A stretch of 64,000 bases of DNA from the NCBI RefSeq assembly GCF_025399195.1, contig NW_026252093.1:1-64000 (forward strand), read 5' to 3'. The notes below the pieces were generated by a model. The model saw only the letters and a list, made by a program, of their open reading frames with translations. It was not told where the DNA came from and did not search any database. This document shows, piece after piece, positions 24,695 through 36,621 of the stretch. The position numbers and the translations under genes are program-made. Every line of letters starts with the position of its first letter. Within the stretch, counting starts at the first letter, position 1. The stretch is from Umbelopsis ramanniana AG (lineage: Eukaryota; Mucoromycota; Umbelopsidomycetes; Umbelopsidales; Umbelopsidaceae).

Positions 24695-26651
24695 TTAGAG
24701 CAAGAGCGGACTATCTATTACGGCAAACCCTGCTGCTACTCCGCCTTCGTTCGTACCATGACCTTTAGTGCGAAGTAAATGACCCGCACGTTCGTTCAAT
24801 ATCTGTTTTTCACCATCGCTGTTTTGAAACAAAAGAGGGTGGTCAGTAAACGGAACAGTGACATATCCGTCAGATTGATGAAAGTATACATACTGTAAAT
24901 AGGCTCCGTATATTCCGAGCTCACTAATGACATCGCCTTGGATAAGTAAACCTTCGCGAACCATAATATTTTTCAGCGGAGGTGATCGGATGAGATCCAT
25001 GAGAATGTATGCATCCAGTCTCTTTCCTTCGAGTCGCTTTAGTTCAATGATGATATCGTCGCCATACAAGTTATTGCCACCACCTTCACGCTGTGGTTTC
25101 ATAACGTATTTTCCGGGATTGGCAAGTGCCATCTGATAAGCTTGTTGACCCACTTCAGTATGATCCAAGGGATACAAACCAGCAAATGATTCACGGAGCT
25201 CGTTAGCTACGCTCTCGTCCAAATACTTTTCTATACGTCCGGGAATGGCTAAAACCTGTTGCACCTTTTTAGCTCCGACGAGCTGATACGCAATATTAGG
25301 GCACTTGATGGAGAATGATCGCTCTATCAAGAGTCGCGCAGCCCACTGCTTTTCGGTTGGATGGTCGTCGGGGGAGTAACCTGCACGGAAGTAGGTAACA
25401 GCTACTTCGAGTCCATCCCTATTTTGCAGTGTTAATAGCTGATAGAGAGTCTGTTTCATGGTTTAGGCAGACGGCTGCGTCTACCGACACCTACATGATC
25501 AAAGCGGATCTCTCTGGATCAAGTTGGCCACGCTCTTCTATATCCGATAACGTACGTCGAATAAGACGAATGTTATGTCTATCAAACAATAGAAATGAGT
25601 ACTCAAAATGTACTGAGGATAAATAGGTTTGGTGGTTCATACAAAAACTCACTTCTTGAGTAATTGATATTCAATAGCTCGCTGATCAAATGCGTTACGC
25701 TCTCCGGGTTGTATGACCATTAGGACGACAGATCTAATATATATCCATCAGAACACATACTCAAGATTCATTTCAGATCTTAGCCTAATGCTTACCCTGG
25801 GACATTGTATAAATTATAAGCTTCGGCAATACCTCCAGCTATACCAGAGATAGATGTGTTTTCCGGTAAGTTCTCTGGCTTGATAGTTCCCTTTTCACAT
25901 TCATAGTCTGTTGCCTGCAAAAGGAATCTAAACGATTGCCAACCGAAGTTAGGTATCACAGTCACAATTGAATTCTCCAAGTATATAGCTTACCGGTGGA
26001 GTTCGCCAGCAATGGCACTTAGCCCTCCAAAACTGGATGCAATGGTATTGTATTCCACTTGTTGAATGATAGCGTCCGCACTGTTCCCTCCTTCAGCAAG
26101 ATGAAGCAAGTAATCACAGCGATGTATTCCAAGAGCAGCTTTCTGTCAATTTGCGCCCATCCGCTGCATTAGCCTATCTAGAGGCAGCGGTCTACATATT
26201 AACGCCATGAAGATTACCTACCTGCTTAATTCCTTCAGATCTCACTTTCTTGTATATGTCAAAGAGTCTTTCCATAAAATCATCCACTTCTTTGAGACTA
26301 ACGAAAAAAGGTATCAGCGTGCCTGACAGGTATATTTAAGATTTTCAGTGCGGTAAAGTTTACATACGTATCCATAATTTCATTCAAGAAAGCGTCGTCT
26401 TGACTGAGGTGATGTATAAGCTCATTCCAAGTGGTCTGCAATTTTTGAGCTTTTTCAAATTCTCGTCGCGGGAATGGAGTTGGAAAAAGACTGAAGGGTG
26501 CATGAGTGACAGCAGCATTGTTAGCAAAGTGGATTTGTTTATCCACAGTAGGACGAACTACAAGACCGTTGGCAAGGGCATAGTCTATTGCCGCTTCTCG
26601 TAGAGTATGTAGACTTTGCTGTGAAAGATTTGGAGGATATGAGCCAGTCAT
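24695..26651 (-). CDS. GSH2: Glutathione synthetase (eukaryotic ATP-grasp type)
   Basis: Eight exons in transcription order: 26651-26368, 26297-26222, 26142-25994, 25927-25796, 25733-25653, 25578-25495, 25418-24894 and 24818-24695, giving 484 residues, the usual size. It joins glycine to gamma-glutamylcysteine using ATP in the cytosol. Recognisable parts are AIDYALANGLVVRPT at the N-terminus, LGIHRCDYLLHL, the Gly-rich ATP loop MKPQREGGGNN in exon 7, and the C-terminal EGGVAAGFAVIDSPLL. The last intron (24893-24819) is 75 nt long, has no in-frame stop and could be read through; splicing it gives the shorter, family-like ELGIYGAYLHDGEK region, so I kept it. Exon 2 uses the acceptor at TTAG because the earlier CAG would run into a stop. 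Confidence 0.93.
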
Positions 26652-27240
26652 GAAGTTGATCGCGAAAAGGTAGAATAAGCTCAGAACGATTGATGAATAA
26701 TAGAAGTAACTGCTTTTTTGATTTTTCGTGTCGGTCCTCCAATTCCGTGGTGGTCCAATCCTTTTTCACAAAGCTGCAATGACGCCATGGACTCAAATCT
26801 TGCGCAGTGACCATAACTTCCATTCCTTGGCAGGTGCAATTGCAGATATATCAAAAGTGAATAAAGATAGTGGCATGGCTCATAAATTTACCTCTGTTTA
26901 AAGAAGCATTTCATTGTGTGGCACGGACATCAATTATCAGCTATGGCACGTCTTGACAAAAAAACGTAATCATTGACAACAAAGCTTTACCGTTGTTGCT
27001 GCTAGGATAGTGAGACTGGTGGGCTTTAATACAAAGGTCATGCTTCACAACAGTCATTTTTTTGCATAAGCTTAAACGCCAAGTAACACGTTTGCCCAAA
27101 GTGCAAGAACTGGAACCGGGACCTGACTAAAGATTGGTTTCCCGTTTTGCGGAGATGCTTGAACAAAAACTTTCAGCAATTTTAGTTTTGTAGTATTTCA
27201 AAACCCTTTTTTCACTCTTGTTTCAGAAAGCATTAATTCC
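26652..27240. other. Divergent promoter region GSH2 / flippase
   Basis: These 589 bases separate the start codons of glutathione synthetase (-) and the P4-ATPase (+). A 94-codon minus frame (26539-26823) overlaps the start of GSH2 in another frame and looks like a shadow. No other gene, repeat or RNA is visible. Confidence 0.4.
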
Positions 27241-30200
27241 ATGGACCTCGTACGTCGTGCGAGAGCTTGGTCGTCAGCTTCAACTGATACCAACTTTTCG
27301 TTTGGCTCAGTCGCTAGCACTACACCACTGACTGAGCAAGCGTCCAGTCGCACATACTATGAGCCCCCCAAAAAGAAGAAAGACACCAGTTTGGAATTAC
27401 TATGGAAACGCTGGATGATAATATGGGTGGCAGCTATTAAAAGTTTCACTCGACGAAAGGAGCAAGCTACTTATACAACTCGCACTTTCCCTATCGTCAG
27501 ATATCGCAACTCTCCACTGAAAAATGCTCAAACTGGCAAGCCTTTTATTACCAACACTATTCGAACAGCTCGATATACTTTCTGGGACTTTCTTCCACGT
27601 CAATTGGTTGCTCAGTTCTCGAAGCTTGCAAACTTTTATTTCTTATTCGTAGCTGCCATTCAGCTCGTCCCCTCATGGTCTCCCACTGGCCGTTATACGA
27701 CATTGCTTCCTCTCGCCATTTTCACGTCCATAGCAATGGCTCATGAAGGTTACGATGATTGGAGAAGAAGTGTTGCAGACAAACAAGAAAACGCAAAGAC
27801 TGCAAAAGTTCTTCGAGTATACCATTCTCATGCTGAAGCAGAAACAATAGAATCGTCGAAACGGGCGAAACCGTGGTTAAACCGGATATGGAATCGCCCG
27901 ATCCGATCAGAAAATCTCGATTATGCAATGAACGACAATTCGAAAAGTAGCCATGTATGTGTTTGGCAGTCTGTTAAATGGAGCGAGCTGCAAGTAGGCG
28001 ATTACGTTATGGTCGAAAAAAATCAATGGATACCAGCAGATTTAATTTTACTGCATTCACCTGAAGAACAAGGCATGTGTTACCTTGAAACGGCTGGTGA
28101 GTTTTATGATCTTTTCTATAAATCGGCATTAGCGAATACCCCTCGAATGTTGCTAATATTTCAACAGCTTTGGACGGAGAGACGAATCACAAATCGCGGC
28201 AAGCAAATACATATACCAATTCTTTGCTGTGTACACCTGAAGATCTAGCCGCTTTTGAAGGTATGTTTTAACGTTTCCTTTTCTATATTGCTAGTTACAT
28301 TTGTTGAATGTTCTAAACCGAGGTCACTAGGAACTGTTGTCACCGAGATGCCAGATCCAAACCTTTATCAATTTGACGGTTATCTCCAGCTTCCAATGCG
28401 TCAGACGCAAATCAAAACCAGCTACCCTTTGACTATCAACAATGTCTTGCTGCGAGGTACACTACTGAGGAATACTGCTTATGTATACGGTCTCGTGGCA
28501 TTTACTGGAGAGGAGACCAAGATAAGACTTAACAGCACCATGAGTCACACAAAATCTCCACGAATTCAACGTGCTGTCAACAGGGCTGTAATTGCCATGT
28601 TCGTCTTCTTGGTTGCACTTTCGGCTATGTTCAGCGCACTTTCTATTACATGGAATAAGCGAAATCTTGCTGGAGCGTGGTACTTACATCAAAGTCACCA
28701 AGACGAAACCGGCACTGTGTTTCAATTCATCATTCTTTTCAACACTTTGATCCCGATTTCGCTCTATGTTACTATGGAAATTGTCAAACTATTACAAGCA
28801 TTATACATCAGCTGGGACAGAGACATGTATCATGTGGAAACAGATACTCCGGCACAAGCGCAAACTTGCACTATTAACGAAGATCTCGGGCAAATTTCCT
28901 TTGTATTTTCTGACAAAACAGGAACACTCACAGACAACGTTATGGAATTTCGAAAGTGCAGTGTTGGTGGATTCTCTTATACACACGATCCTGCCGAGAT
29001 TCAGTCCTCTCTTGAACAGCCTCAACCGCAACCTACCCGCAAGAGAAACGGCCATGAACGTGAACAAAGCAAAACAGATCTGGAGAACAATCGCCTATCT
29101 CGTATCATTAGGCATGATGGAGAACTCTCTACCTTGTCACTAGCTCGAAGAGTTCACGGCTTGAAGCCACGACAATCACTCAACACCCACACATTGCGAG
29201 ACCGATTCTTCATGATTGCATTGGCTGTATGCCACACTGCTGTACCTGAAATGAACGATGAAAACTCTATTACATATCAGGCTGCATCTCCTGATGAAGC
29301 TGCTCTTGTTTCTGCTGCTCGTGAACTAGGATTCACAGTTGTTGAACGCACCCTTCGATCCATTACTCTCAAGATAAATGGTGAAGATGATCCCATGATA
29401 GTCGAAATCCTCAACATTATTGAATTCACTAGCGACCGCAAGAGAATGTCTGTCGTTATCAAGCTACCAACTGACGAAATTGTATTGATTTGCAAAGGTG
29501 CAGACTCTGTGATATTGGAGAGAATGGATATTCCAGCTGAAACTCCTGCGCGATCTGAAGATGCATGGGCAATCGAGTCTGTACCTCAATCACCAATATC
29601 TCCTCACCAAAATGAGGGCCTTGATGGTTTGAGAGATACCCGCTGGGAATTTACTCGTACAATGGAACATTTAGAAGACTTCGCTACAGACGGGTTACGC
29701 ACACTCCTTTACGCTTACCGTATTTTATCACCTGCTCAGTACAATGAATGGAACGAACTTTATCAAGAAGCCTGTCTCGCAGTCTCCGAAAGACAGAAAA
29801 AGATTTCTAAAACCGCCGAACTCATTGAATGCAAATTACGCTTGATTGGCGCTTCAGCAATCGAAGACAAACTCCAAGAAGGAGTTCCTGAAGCTATTGA
29901 ATGTCTACGAGCGGCCGGCATGAAGATTTGGATGTTGACAGGTGACAAAAGGGAAACTGCTATCAACATTGGATACTCTTGTCGGTTAATTCACAGCAAT
30001 TCAAACCTCATTGTATTGGGTGACCAAAAGGATCTGCGTAGCTACATGGAGCAAGCCATTCTCGACCTTCAAAATAATGTGGCTTCCCATGCAGCTTTTG
30101 TAGTGGACGGTGCTACCTTGGAGGTTCTTTCACAAGAAGATGATCTATTAGAACTATTTTGTCACCTTGGATGTCTCTCAAGTACGGTCATTTGCTGCCG

Positions 30201-31266
30201 TGTATCACCGAGTCAAAAGGCTCTTGTCGTCAAATCCATTCGACGATCTGCTCCTCGTGCTGTAACTCTTGCCATTGGAGATGGTGCCAATGACATCGCT
30301 ATGATTCAAGAAGCCCATGTTGGCATCGGTATCACTGGAAAGGAGGGTATGCAAGCATCTAGAGCATCAGACTATTGCTTTGCTCAATTCCGATTTTTGT
30401 GCAAGCTACTTTTGGTGCACGGCCATTGGTCTTATGTTCGTGTCTCACGTTTTGTACTCGGTACTTTTGCAAAGGTGGTCACCTTTTACTTGACCCAAGG
30501 CGTATATCAATTTTGGACTGGCTTCTCAGGAACGTCACTTTACGAGTCTTGGACATTAAGCATGTACAACACTTTGTTCTCTAGCTTGCCCGTAATTTCA
30601 GTGGGCATATTCGAACAAGATTTGAGTGCGAAGACACTTCTTGCCAACCCGCATTTGTACATTCAAGGACAGTTAAATCAAGCATTTGACTTGCGTATCT
30701 TCATCACTTGGGTTACCACTTCAGTTTATCAAGCCATTGTTGTTGTCGTCGTTCCTATAGCCCTGATATCTGGAATGCATTACAAGACTGATGGCGGGTT
30801 TCTCTTGGAAGGCGCTCCGCAGATCTATACATTAGGCTGCATAATCTACACGATCATCGTCATCGTCGTAACCTTGGTCATCTCCTATGTCGAGAACCAC
30901 AATCAAACATGGATATCTCACCTGTTTGCCTGGATAGAGCTAATTGGATTTTTCATTTACCAAATTATCTATGGCTATGCGTATCCGGTTGGAAACAGTC
31001 GACAATACGACGTGCATGGTGACTTTATTCGCATCGCGGGGGAACCAACTTTCTGGTTACTTGTCATACTTGTGACGACCGTGGCCATTTTGCCCAGCAT
31101 AGCTCTCAAGGTTTTGAAAAACACTATGCTCCCCAACGTGACAGCTGCTTTTCAGCAAGCTGAAAAGGACCCGGAGGTTTCGGCTCAATGGGACGAAATA
31201 GCGTCAAAGTGGGAGTACGAAGAGCCTGACAATGTCACATCACAAGTTGTAGAATCGCAGCCATAA
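27241..31266 (+). CDS. P4-type ATPase, phospholipid flippase (Dnf3-like)
   Basis: Three exons, 27241-28096, 28168-28260 and 28331-31266, giving 1294 residues. The phosphorylation motif DKTGTLTDNVM has its Asp at residue 511. Other hallmarks are FWDFLPRQLVAQFSKLANFYF in the first membrane segment region, LDGETNHK in the actuator domain, PISLYV in TM4, KGADSVI in the nucleotide domain, MLTGDKRETA, and GDGANDIAMIQEAHVGIGI. About ten membrane segments follow the family plan. P4-ATPases move phospholipids from the outer or lumenal to the cytosolic leaflet, usually with a Cdc50 partner, and support vesicle formation. The 'TLTDN' after DKTG and the long nucleotide domain resemble Dnf3 more than Drs2, but the subclass is inference. 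The actuator motif reads DGETNHK instead of DGETNLK. Confidence 0.95.
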
Positions 31267-31654
31267 GATTCATTTGCTGGCTGTTCATCACTGTAATATA
31301 TACCAATGGATAACTAGCGCGCAATGAACAATCGTGTACAATAGATACCAATGTAGAACTGTTTCCCCCATTAAGACCTGTATCAAATGACTCAACATTT
31401 TTACCATACTATTGTTGCTGTGGATCGAATGCACGGTTTCTTATGTAATGGGCATTTGCAAATTCAGAAGATTCAATTCCTTTGTACAATCAATTAAGCA
31501 AACGTCAAATTGGCATCAAAGATCCCATTCATGATACACCATCCGCCACGTCTAATCAGCACTTTCAAAATGGCACAAAACCTTGTTACGGTGACGAAAA
31601 TTTTTCTAAAAAAAATGTGTATTGGGTGTTTTGAAATGATCTACATGACTGAAT
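31267..31654. other. Convergent 3' flank
   Basis: These 388 bases lie between the stops of the flippase (+) and ATP synthase subunit g (-). They are AT-rich and presumably hold both 3' UTRs. No gene is seen. Confidence 0.4.
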
Positions 31655-32193
31655 TTAGTGATGTTCGTGGTGTTCTGTTGGGACGTTGTAGCCGATCAAG
31701 TTTCTGCGACCGATAATCTCGCCAACAAGGAAGAAGGTGTAAATTTCGGCAGCGACAACACCAGCCTTGGCGAAGTCACGAAGAGTCAAACCCTTCAAAG
31801 CGCTCTTGTTGAGGTTCTTCTCGACATATGAACGGGCTTCTGCGAATTGTTGACCAGAAGGGAAAGACATGCCTTCCTTCTTGTAAACAAGCTTGGCAAC
31901 TTCAGCACCAACTTTGGTGTTGTAAACTGTAATGCACAGGTTAACTTAATTATCTATCACATTTTGAATTCAGATAATTCAAGAAGGAAACATTACCAAT
32001 GGGCTTCTGGAAAGCTGTAGACGTCCAATACAATTAGAACCCATAGAGTAAGATTTCAGGAGTAATGAGTAGGACGTAAAATCGTTTAGTATGATAGAAT
32101 ACTCGCAATATTAGAATGAAAAAAACATAGATAGAGCATACCAGCAAGCTTGGAGAAGATTCCTTGAGCAGCACCGGTCAACTTGGCAGACAT
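31655..32193 (-). CDS. ATP20: Mitochondrial F1Fo-ATP synthase subunit g
   Basis: Three exons in transcription order: 32193-32142, 32014-31997 and 31926-31655, giving 113 residues. The protein starts MSAKLTGAAQGIFSKLA, and the C-terminal half carries the single membrane helix AKAGVVAAEIYTFFLVGEIIG with the GxxxG-like spacing typical of subunit g. The subunit sits in the inner membrane at the ATP synthase dimer interface and helps shape cristae with subunit e. The middle exon is only 18 nt (most of AFQKPI). Without it the frame across the introns and the family-typical PIVYNTKVGAEVAK sequence could not be built. Confidence 0.9.
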
Positions 32194-32831
32194 TCTTCTG
32201 GAATTTGAGAGAGAGACAGACAACACATTAAACAAGAGCTGACTATTTACCACCCAGAAGTTGATACCTACGTCATCAATTTTCAGTGGAATTTTTTGAA
32301 CCTCCAAAAGTAAGGCCATACCTAAAATATCTGGCAAGAAAGTTGTCGAACAGCACAACGTATGGATTACTTTAAAAGTATGCTCCACTGGTTGATCCTT
32401 CGTTCCTATCATAACGAAAAGAGATAATGATAAATGCTTGCTTTTGACTCTGTTCAAAGGGGGTTCTCTCGATCTGTTAGTTATTGCTTCATTCCATCTA
32501 TTTAACAGCCATGGTACACTTGTGATACCAATTCCTATTTTCTTTTCCATATCACAGCGATTTCTGCTACAGGTTGAAATAAACAAACATTACCTAAGAT
32601 AACTGCTCATTTCGACTAACCGGCAACGGTACCTGAAACTCTCATGATTCACTGTCTCAGAAACAAGCTTTTCATTTGCAACCATAAAGTCAACGAATGT
32701 TGTCTCCTTCTGTGATACGATAGCTTGTTATGTGACGTCGGCGCGCCGTACTCCAATGCGCAGCAATAGGCGCTAGTGTTTTGTGTCCTGTACTCCGGTT
32801 TAATACATCTCGCCGAAGAATCAAGATTCAA
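32194..32831. other. Divergent intergenic region ATP20 / FMO
   Basis: These 638 bases separate divergent start codons and should carry both promoters. A 166-codon minus frame (32086-32586) runs from here into the first ATP20 exon in another frame; it has no known domain and I treat it as chance. No RNA or repeat is visible. Confidence 0.4.
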
Positions 32832-34653
32832 ATGGAGACGGTAGATCTGGTAGTTATTGGTACCGGTGAGTTTTCGTAATCCCTGCCATCGAAAACCTTT
32901 GCTGCGCTATCTAACATGCTTGTACAAAATGCTTCCAGGCTGGCACGGGCTGGTAGCCGCAAAAACGTACCTGGAGGTTAACCCCTTGGCAGATGTCGTT
33001 GTTCTCGAGGCGGAGTCATCTATAGGAGGTGTTTGGGCAAAACATCGACTTTATCACGGCCTCAAATCCAATAACTTGTTGGGAACTTACGAATACAGCG
33101 ATTTTCCAATGGATCCAGCTACGTTTGGCGTAAAACCCGGAGAACATATTCCTGGCGAAGTTGTCCAAGCTTATTTCGAGAAATATGTAGAACATTTTGG
33201 GTTTGGAGATAAAATTCGCCTGAACTCTAAAGTAACGAGCTCAGAGCACCAGACAGATGGATCATGGTTGCTTACCATTGCCAAATCGGAAGGTGGTTCC
33301 AGATCACTTCTGACTCGCAAGCTCATTGTAGCTACCGGTATGACTTCACAGGCGTTCTTACCCGAGTTCCAAGGTCAAGAGTCTTTCCAAGCACCTTTGT
33401 TCCACTGCCGAGATTTTCTCAAGTACGAAAAAGAGGTACTTCAGGACGGTAAACGTGCAACCATTTTTGGAGGAACCAAGTCTGCTTGGGATGCAGCTTA
33501 TGCCTGTGCTACATCAGGTCTGCAAGTGGATTGGGTCATCCGAGAATCAGGACATGGACCGACATGGATGGCGCCACCCTTTGTTACCCCTCTGAAAAAG
33601 TGGCTGGAAAAACTGGTTACTACACGTTTTCTCACTTGGTTCAGTCCCTGCATTTGGGGAGACGCGGATGGGTACGAAGGTATTCGCAAATTCTATCACG
33701 AGACTTGGGCCGGTCGAAAGGTTGTGGATGCCTTCTGGGCCATCTTAGCAGACGATGTTATACAGTTGAATGGATACGATAAGGATCCTGAAACTAAGAA
33801 GCTCAAGCCTTGGGTGGATGCTTTCTGGATTGCTTCATCACTTAGTATTCTCAACTATCCCACCGACTTCTTTGATTATGTTCGAAATGGTACCATCAAG
33901 GTTCACATCGCAGATATCACCCATCTCTCCGCAAATGCTGTGCATTTGTCCACCGAGGAAATTTTGCCATCTGACTTCTTGATATGCTCAACTGGATGGA
34001 AAAGTACACCTCCGTTAAAATTCTTGCCCGAGGGCATTGACGTTCAACTCGGTCTACCCTGGAGCACTGACCCACTGGACCAAGACCTTGTCAAGCGAGC
34101 AGATGAAGAGATTCTGAAGCGATTCCCACGCCTTCGAGACCAACCTACGACAAATCCGAAGTATAAACCGCTCAGCGACAATGCTGAGGCTGCAGCACCT
34201 CATCCTTTCAGATTGGCTCGGTTTATGGTGCCACCTTCGTTGATCAAAGAGAGATCGATCGCTTTCCTTGGTATTGCAATGACTATTGACACAGCTATTC
34301 TCGCACAAACTCAAGCTCTTTGGGCAACTGCTTACTTTAACGATAAGCTATCAATTGTTCCAACCATTAAGAACCCAGCTGGAAAGGATACCGCGGCCGC
34401 GGATGACTATGTATCCGATCTGGAATGGGAGACCGCTTTGCACACGGAATTTGGCAAATGGAGATATCCTGGTGGATTTGGTAGACGAAATCCTGACTTT
34501 GTGTTTGATGCCATACCGTATGTTGACATGCTTCTGCGGGATTTGGGACTGAAGGTGCATAGGAAAAATGGTATGATCGCTGAGATGTTCGACCCCTATG
34601 GTCCGGAGGATTACCGCGGACTCATCGATGAATGGAAGTGTGTACATGAATAA
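32832..34653 (+). CDS. FAD-dependent monooxygenase of the FMO family
   Basis: Two exons, 32832-32865 and 32939-34653, giving 582 residues. The first exon is 34 nt and, joined to the second, gives the FAD-binding motif GTGWHG at residues 10-15. A second dinucleotide motif (ATIFGGTKSAWDAAY) lies about residue 200. The FMO fingerprint is present in a degenerate form as FQAPLFHCRDF. Many fungal members of this family hydroxylate or oxidise secondary metabolites or xenobiotics using NADPH and oxygen; the substrate is not predictable. No hydrophobic tail is seen, so it is probably soluble. There is no surrounding biosynthetic cluster. Confidence 0.88.
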
Positions 34654-36621
34654 GCAACTCCACCACATCGCTATTGTTACGCAATGATGAAGGGGTTATG
34701 TAGCTAAACCATATACCTTATTTCTTCAATGTCGTTAATATTGAGGCTAAAATAAAAATTTATCACGTTGGTATGAGTGGGAAACAGATCGCTCATATTA
34801 CTTTTGCGAATATGGAAGTGCATGCGTGCGACTGAATAAAATTAAATGACAGAAATCTGTTATTTGATTATCTGATGACCGTGACCAAATCTTGGTCAAC
34901 AATTTGCATCACTATGTCGGCTTTACGAGTGGTGGCGAGGATTTGTTTGTCGTTGCTTTAAGTTGTTATACCTTATTTCTAACTCGTTTTTGTTCTTTGA
35001 AAAACCAAAAAATAAGAAAAAGAAGAATGACAGTCTACTAATTCAATGATCATTCGCAAAGTCTTCAACTGCATAATGAGCACTTGTCACTTGGAGAAAC
35101 CTGGTTATCAACTTATAATGGTACCGTCAAGGTATACATACCACCTTCTTCAACAAGAGTGAGTTCCATTGACATGCAAACACAAAGAATAATGTTTTCC
35201 GTATAACGAAAGGGAGCACTCCTTGGATTGTAACTGGTTAGGTCACCAAAATAGTTACCGTAAGCAAATAAGATAGATAACAAATACGGCGTGTAGACAA
35301 GATGAACAAAAAATTAACCCATTGCAATCTTCATTCAATAATGAATGTATAGGCGCGCTATTAATACTGTTGCATACATTAGTGGCATGGATTGATGACT
35401 CTCCACTTGACAGAGTCATTTTTACATAAATAGAAGTAGTTAATAGCACTTCTTATTGATTGTGTACAGAGAAAGCAAGAAACAAAGACTGTATGAAGAC
35501 TGTGTCTGCCGCCACACATCCTGTTTTACGATTTCTTGATACTGAAATAATGTAGGTAACAATAACCAGTATTCATCTCTAACTTGAGAGCTACGCACGA
35601 GCCAAGTTTAAATCCAGGGAAATGACAAGGGTGAGCTGTTGGGGGGGATGATACATAAAGCGCATTAGATGTGCAACGGGTTTTTTCTGATCTGACAGGT
35701 CAGCAAATTCTAGAAAATAAGATGAGAAGAGTAAAAAGGAAAAGTCAATTTACCAGCAAAAACCCATGAGCTAGTAAGTGGGCTGAGCAAGGCTACACAA
35801 CATTCAAGTTGCTTGCCCAAAGCGCCATATGTGGCCGCTTAGAACGTTGAATCGATCCTTGCCATGTATAAGACTGCTTTCTTCTTGGCTTGGTGAGACC
35901 ATTCTCTCATGTCGATCTTGCCTTGTTATGCGTGGTTCCGATTCTGGAGAGAACTCTACTGGGCATTTGTTGACCTGTGCCAGCTACACGCTATAATCTA
36001 TAAAGATCGCTTTCGGTAAGAGTAATACATCACTGCATCCAAAAGGAGTGAGGCTAAAATGATGGCGAAAGATGCAGACAGACTAAATCGTGAGCTAGTA
36101 AAAGTGCGATTCTTTGTCAAGTAAGTTTTAAGGAGAATATCTAATAAGTGATGCAATTTGATAGGTTATACCATCTGCGATGATGCCTGCAACATGACAA
36201 AGAAAGAAAAGTGCCCCGTTTGAAGTCTTTCCAAATAATGTGGGTCTTCTCAAAGTCATAAGTCCATTTTGAGATGGATGCATTGTATAGGCCTGCACTT
36301 GCACTTGCAACAATCTCCTTAAAGTCTTTCTACAAGCGCTACTCCTGTTTGAGTGCATTCGTCGATCAAAACCCTCTACTATCGACCCCGTCAGCAGGAC
36401 GCTGATCACTACTATAGTCAAGAACATCCAATAAGAATAAGAAAAGTGAGCTGTTTAGTTCGCATCATATAAATCACAAATAAAAGTGACTTTATTTTGG
36501 GACTCTCTCTTCTCCTTCTTCGTAGAATTGGAATTGATCATATCTTCTTTCCTCTGCTCCGCTCCGCTCTGCTTTCCGCTTTTCCCTCTTCATCTAGCTT
36601 GTCGTTTTTTCCCTTGATCAA
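34654..36621. other. Gene-poor region upstream of the zinc-finger gene
   Basis: These 2 kb lie between the FMO stop and the C2H2 start codon. The last 150 bases are a C/T-rich leader typical of the promoters here. Between about 35990 and 36430 the minus strand has two open frames with membrane-like composition: 36427-36128, and a second ending near 36000 with a stretch like ASFAIILASLLLDAVMYY. I could not join them with credible splice sites, so this may be a decayed or misread gene. No tRNA or repeat was found. Confidence 0.35.

Noticed and set aside
32086-32586. 166-codon minus frame near ATP20
   Set aside because: It overlaps the first exon and intron of ATP20 in another frame; the ATP20 model explains the sequence fully.
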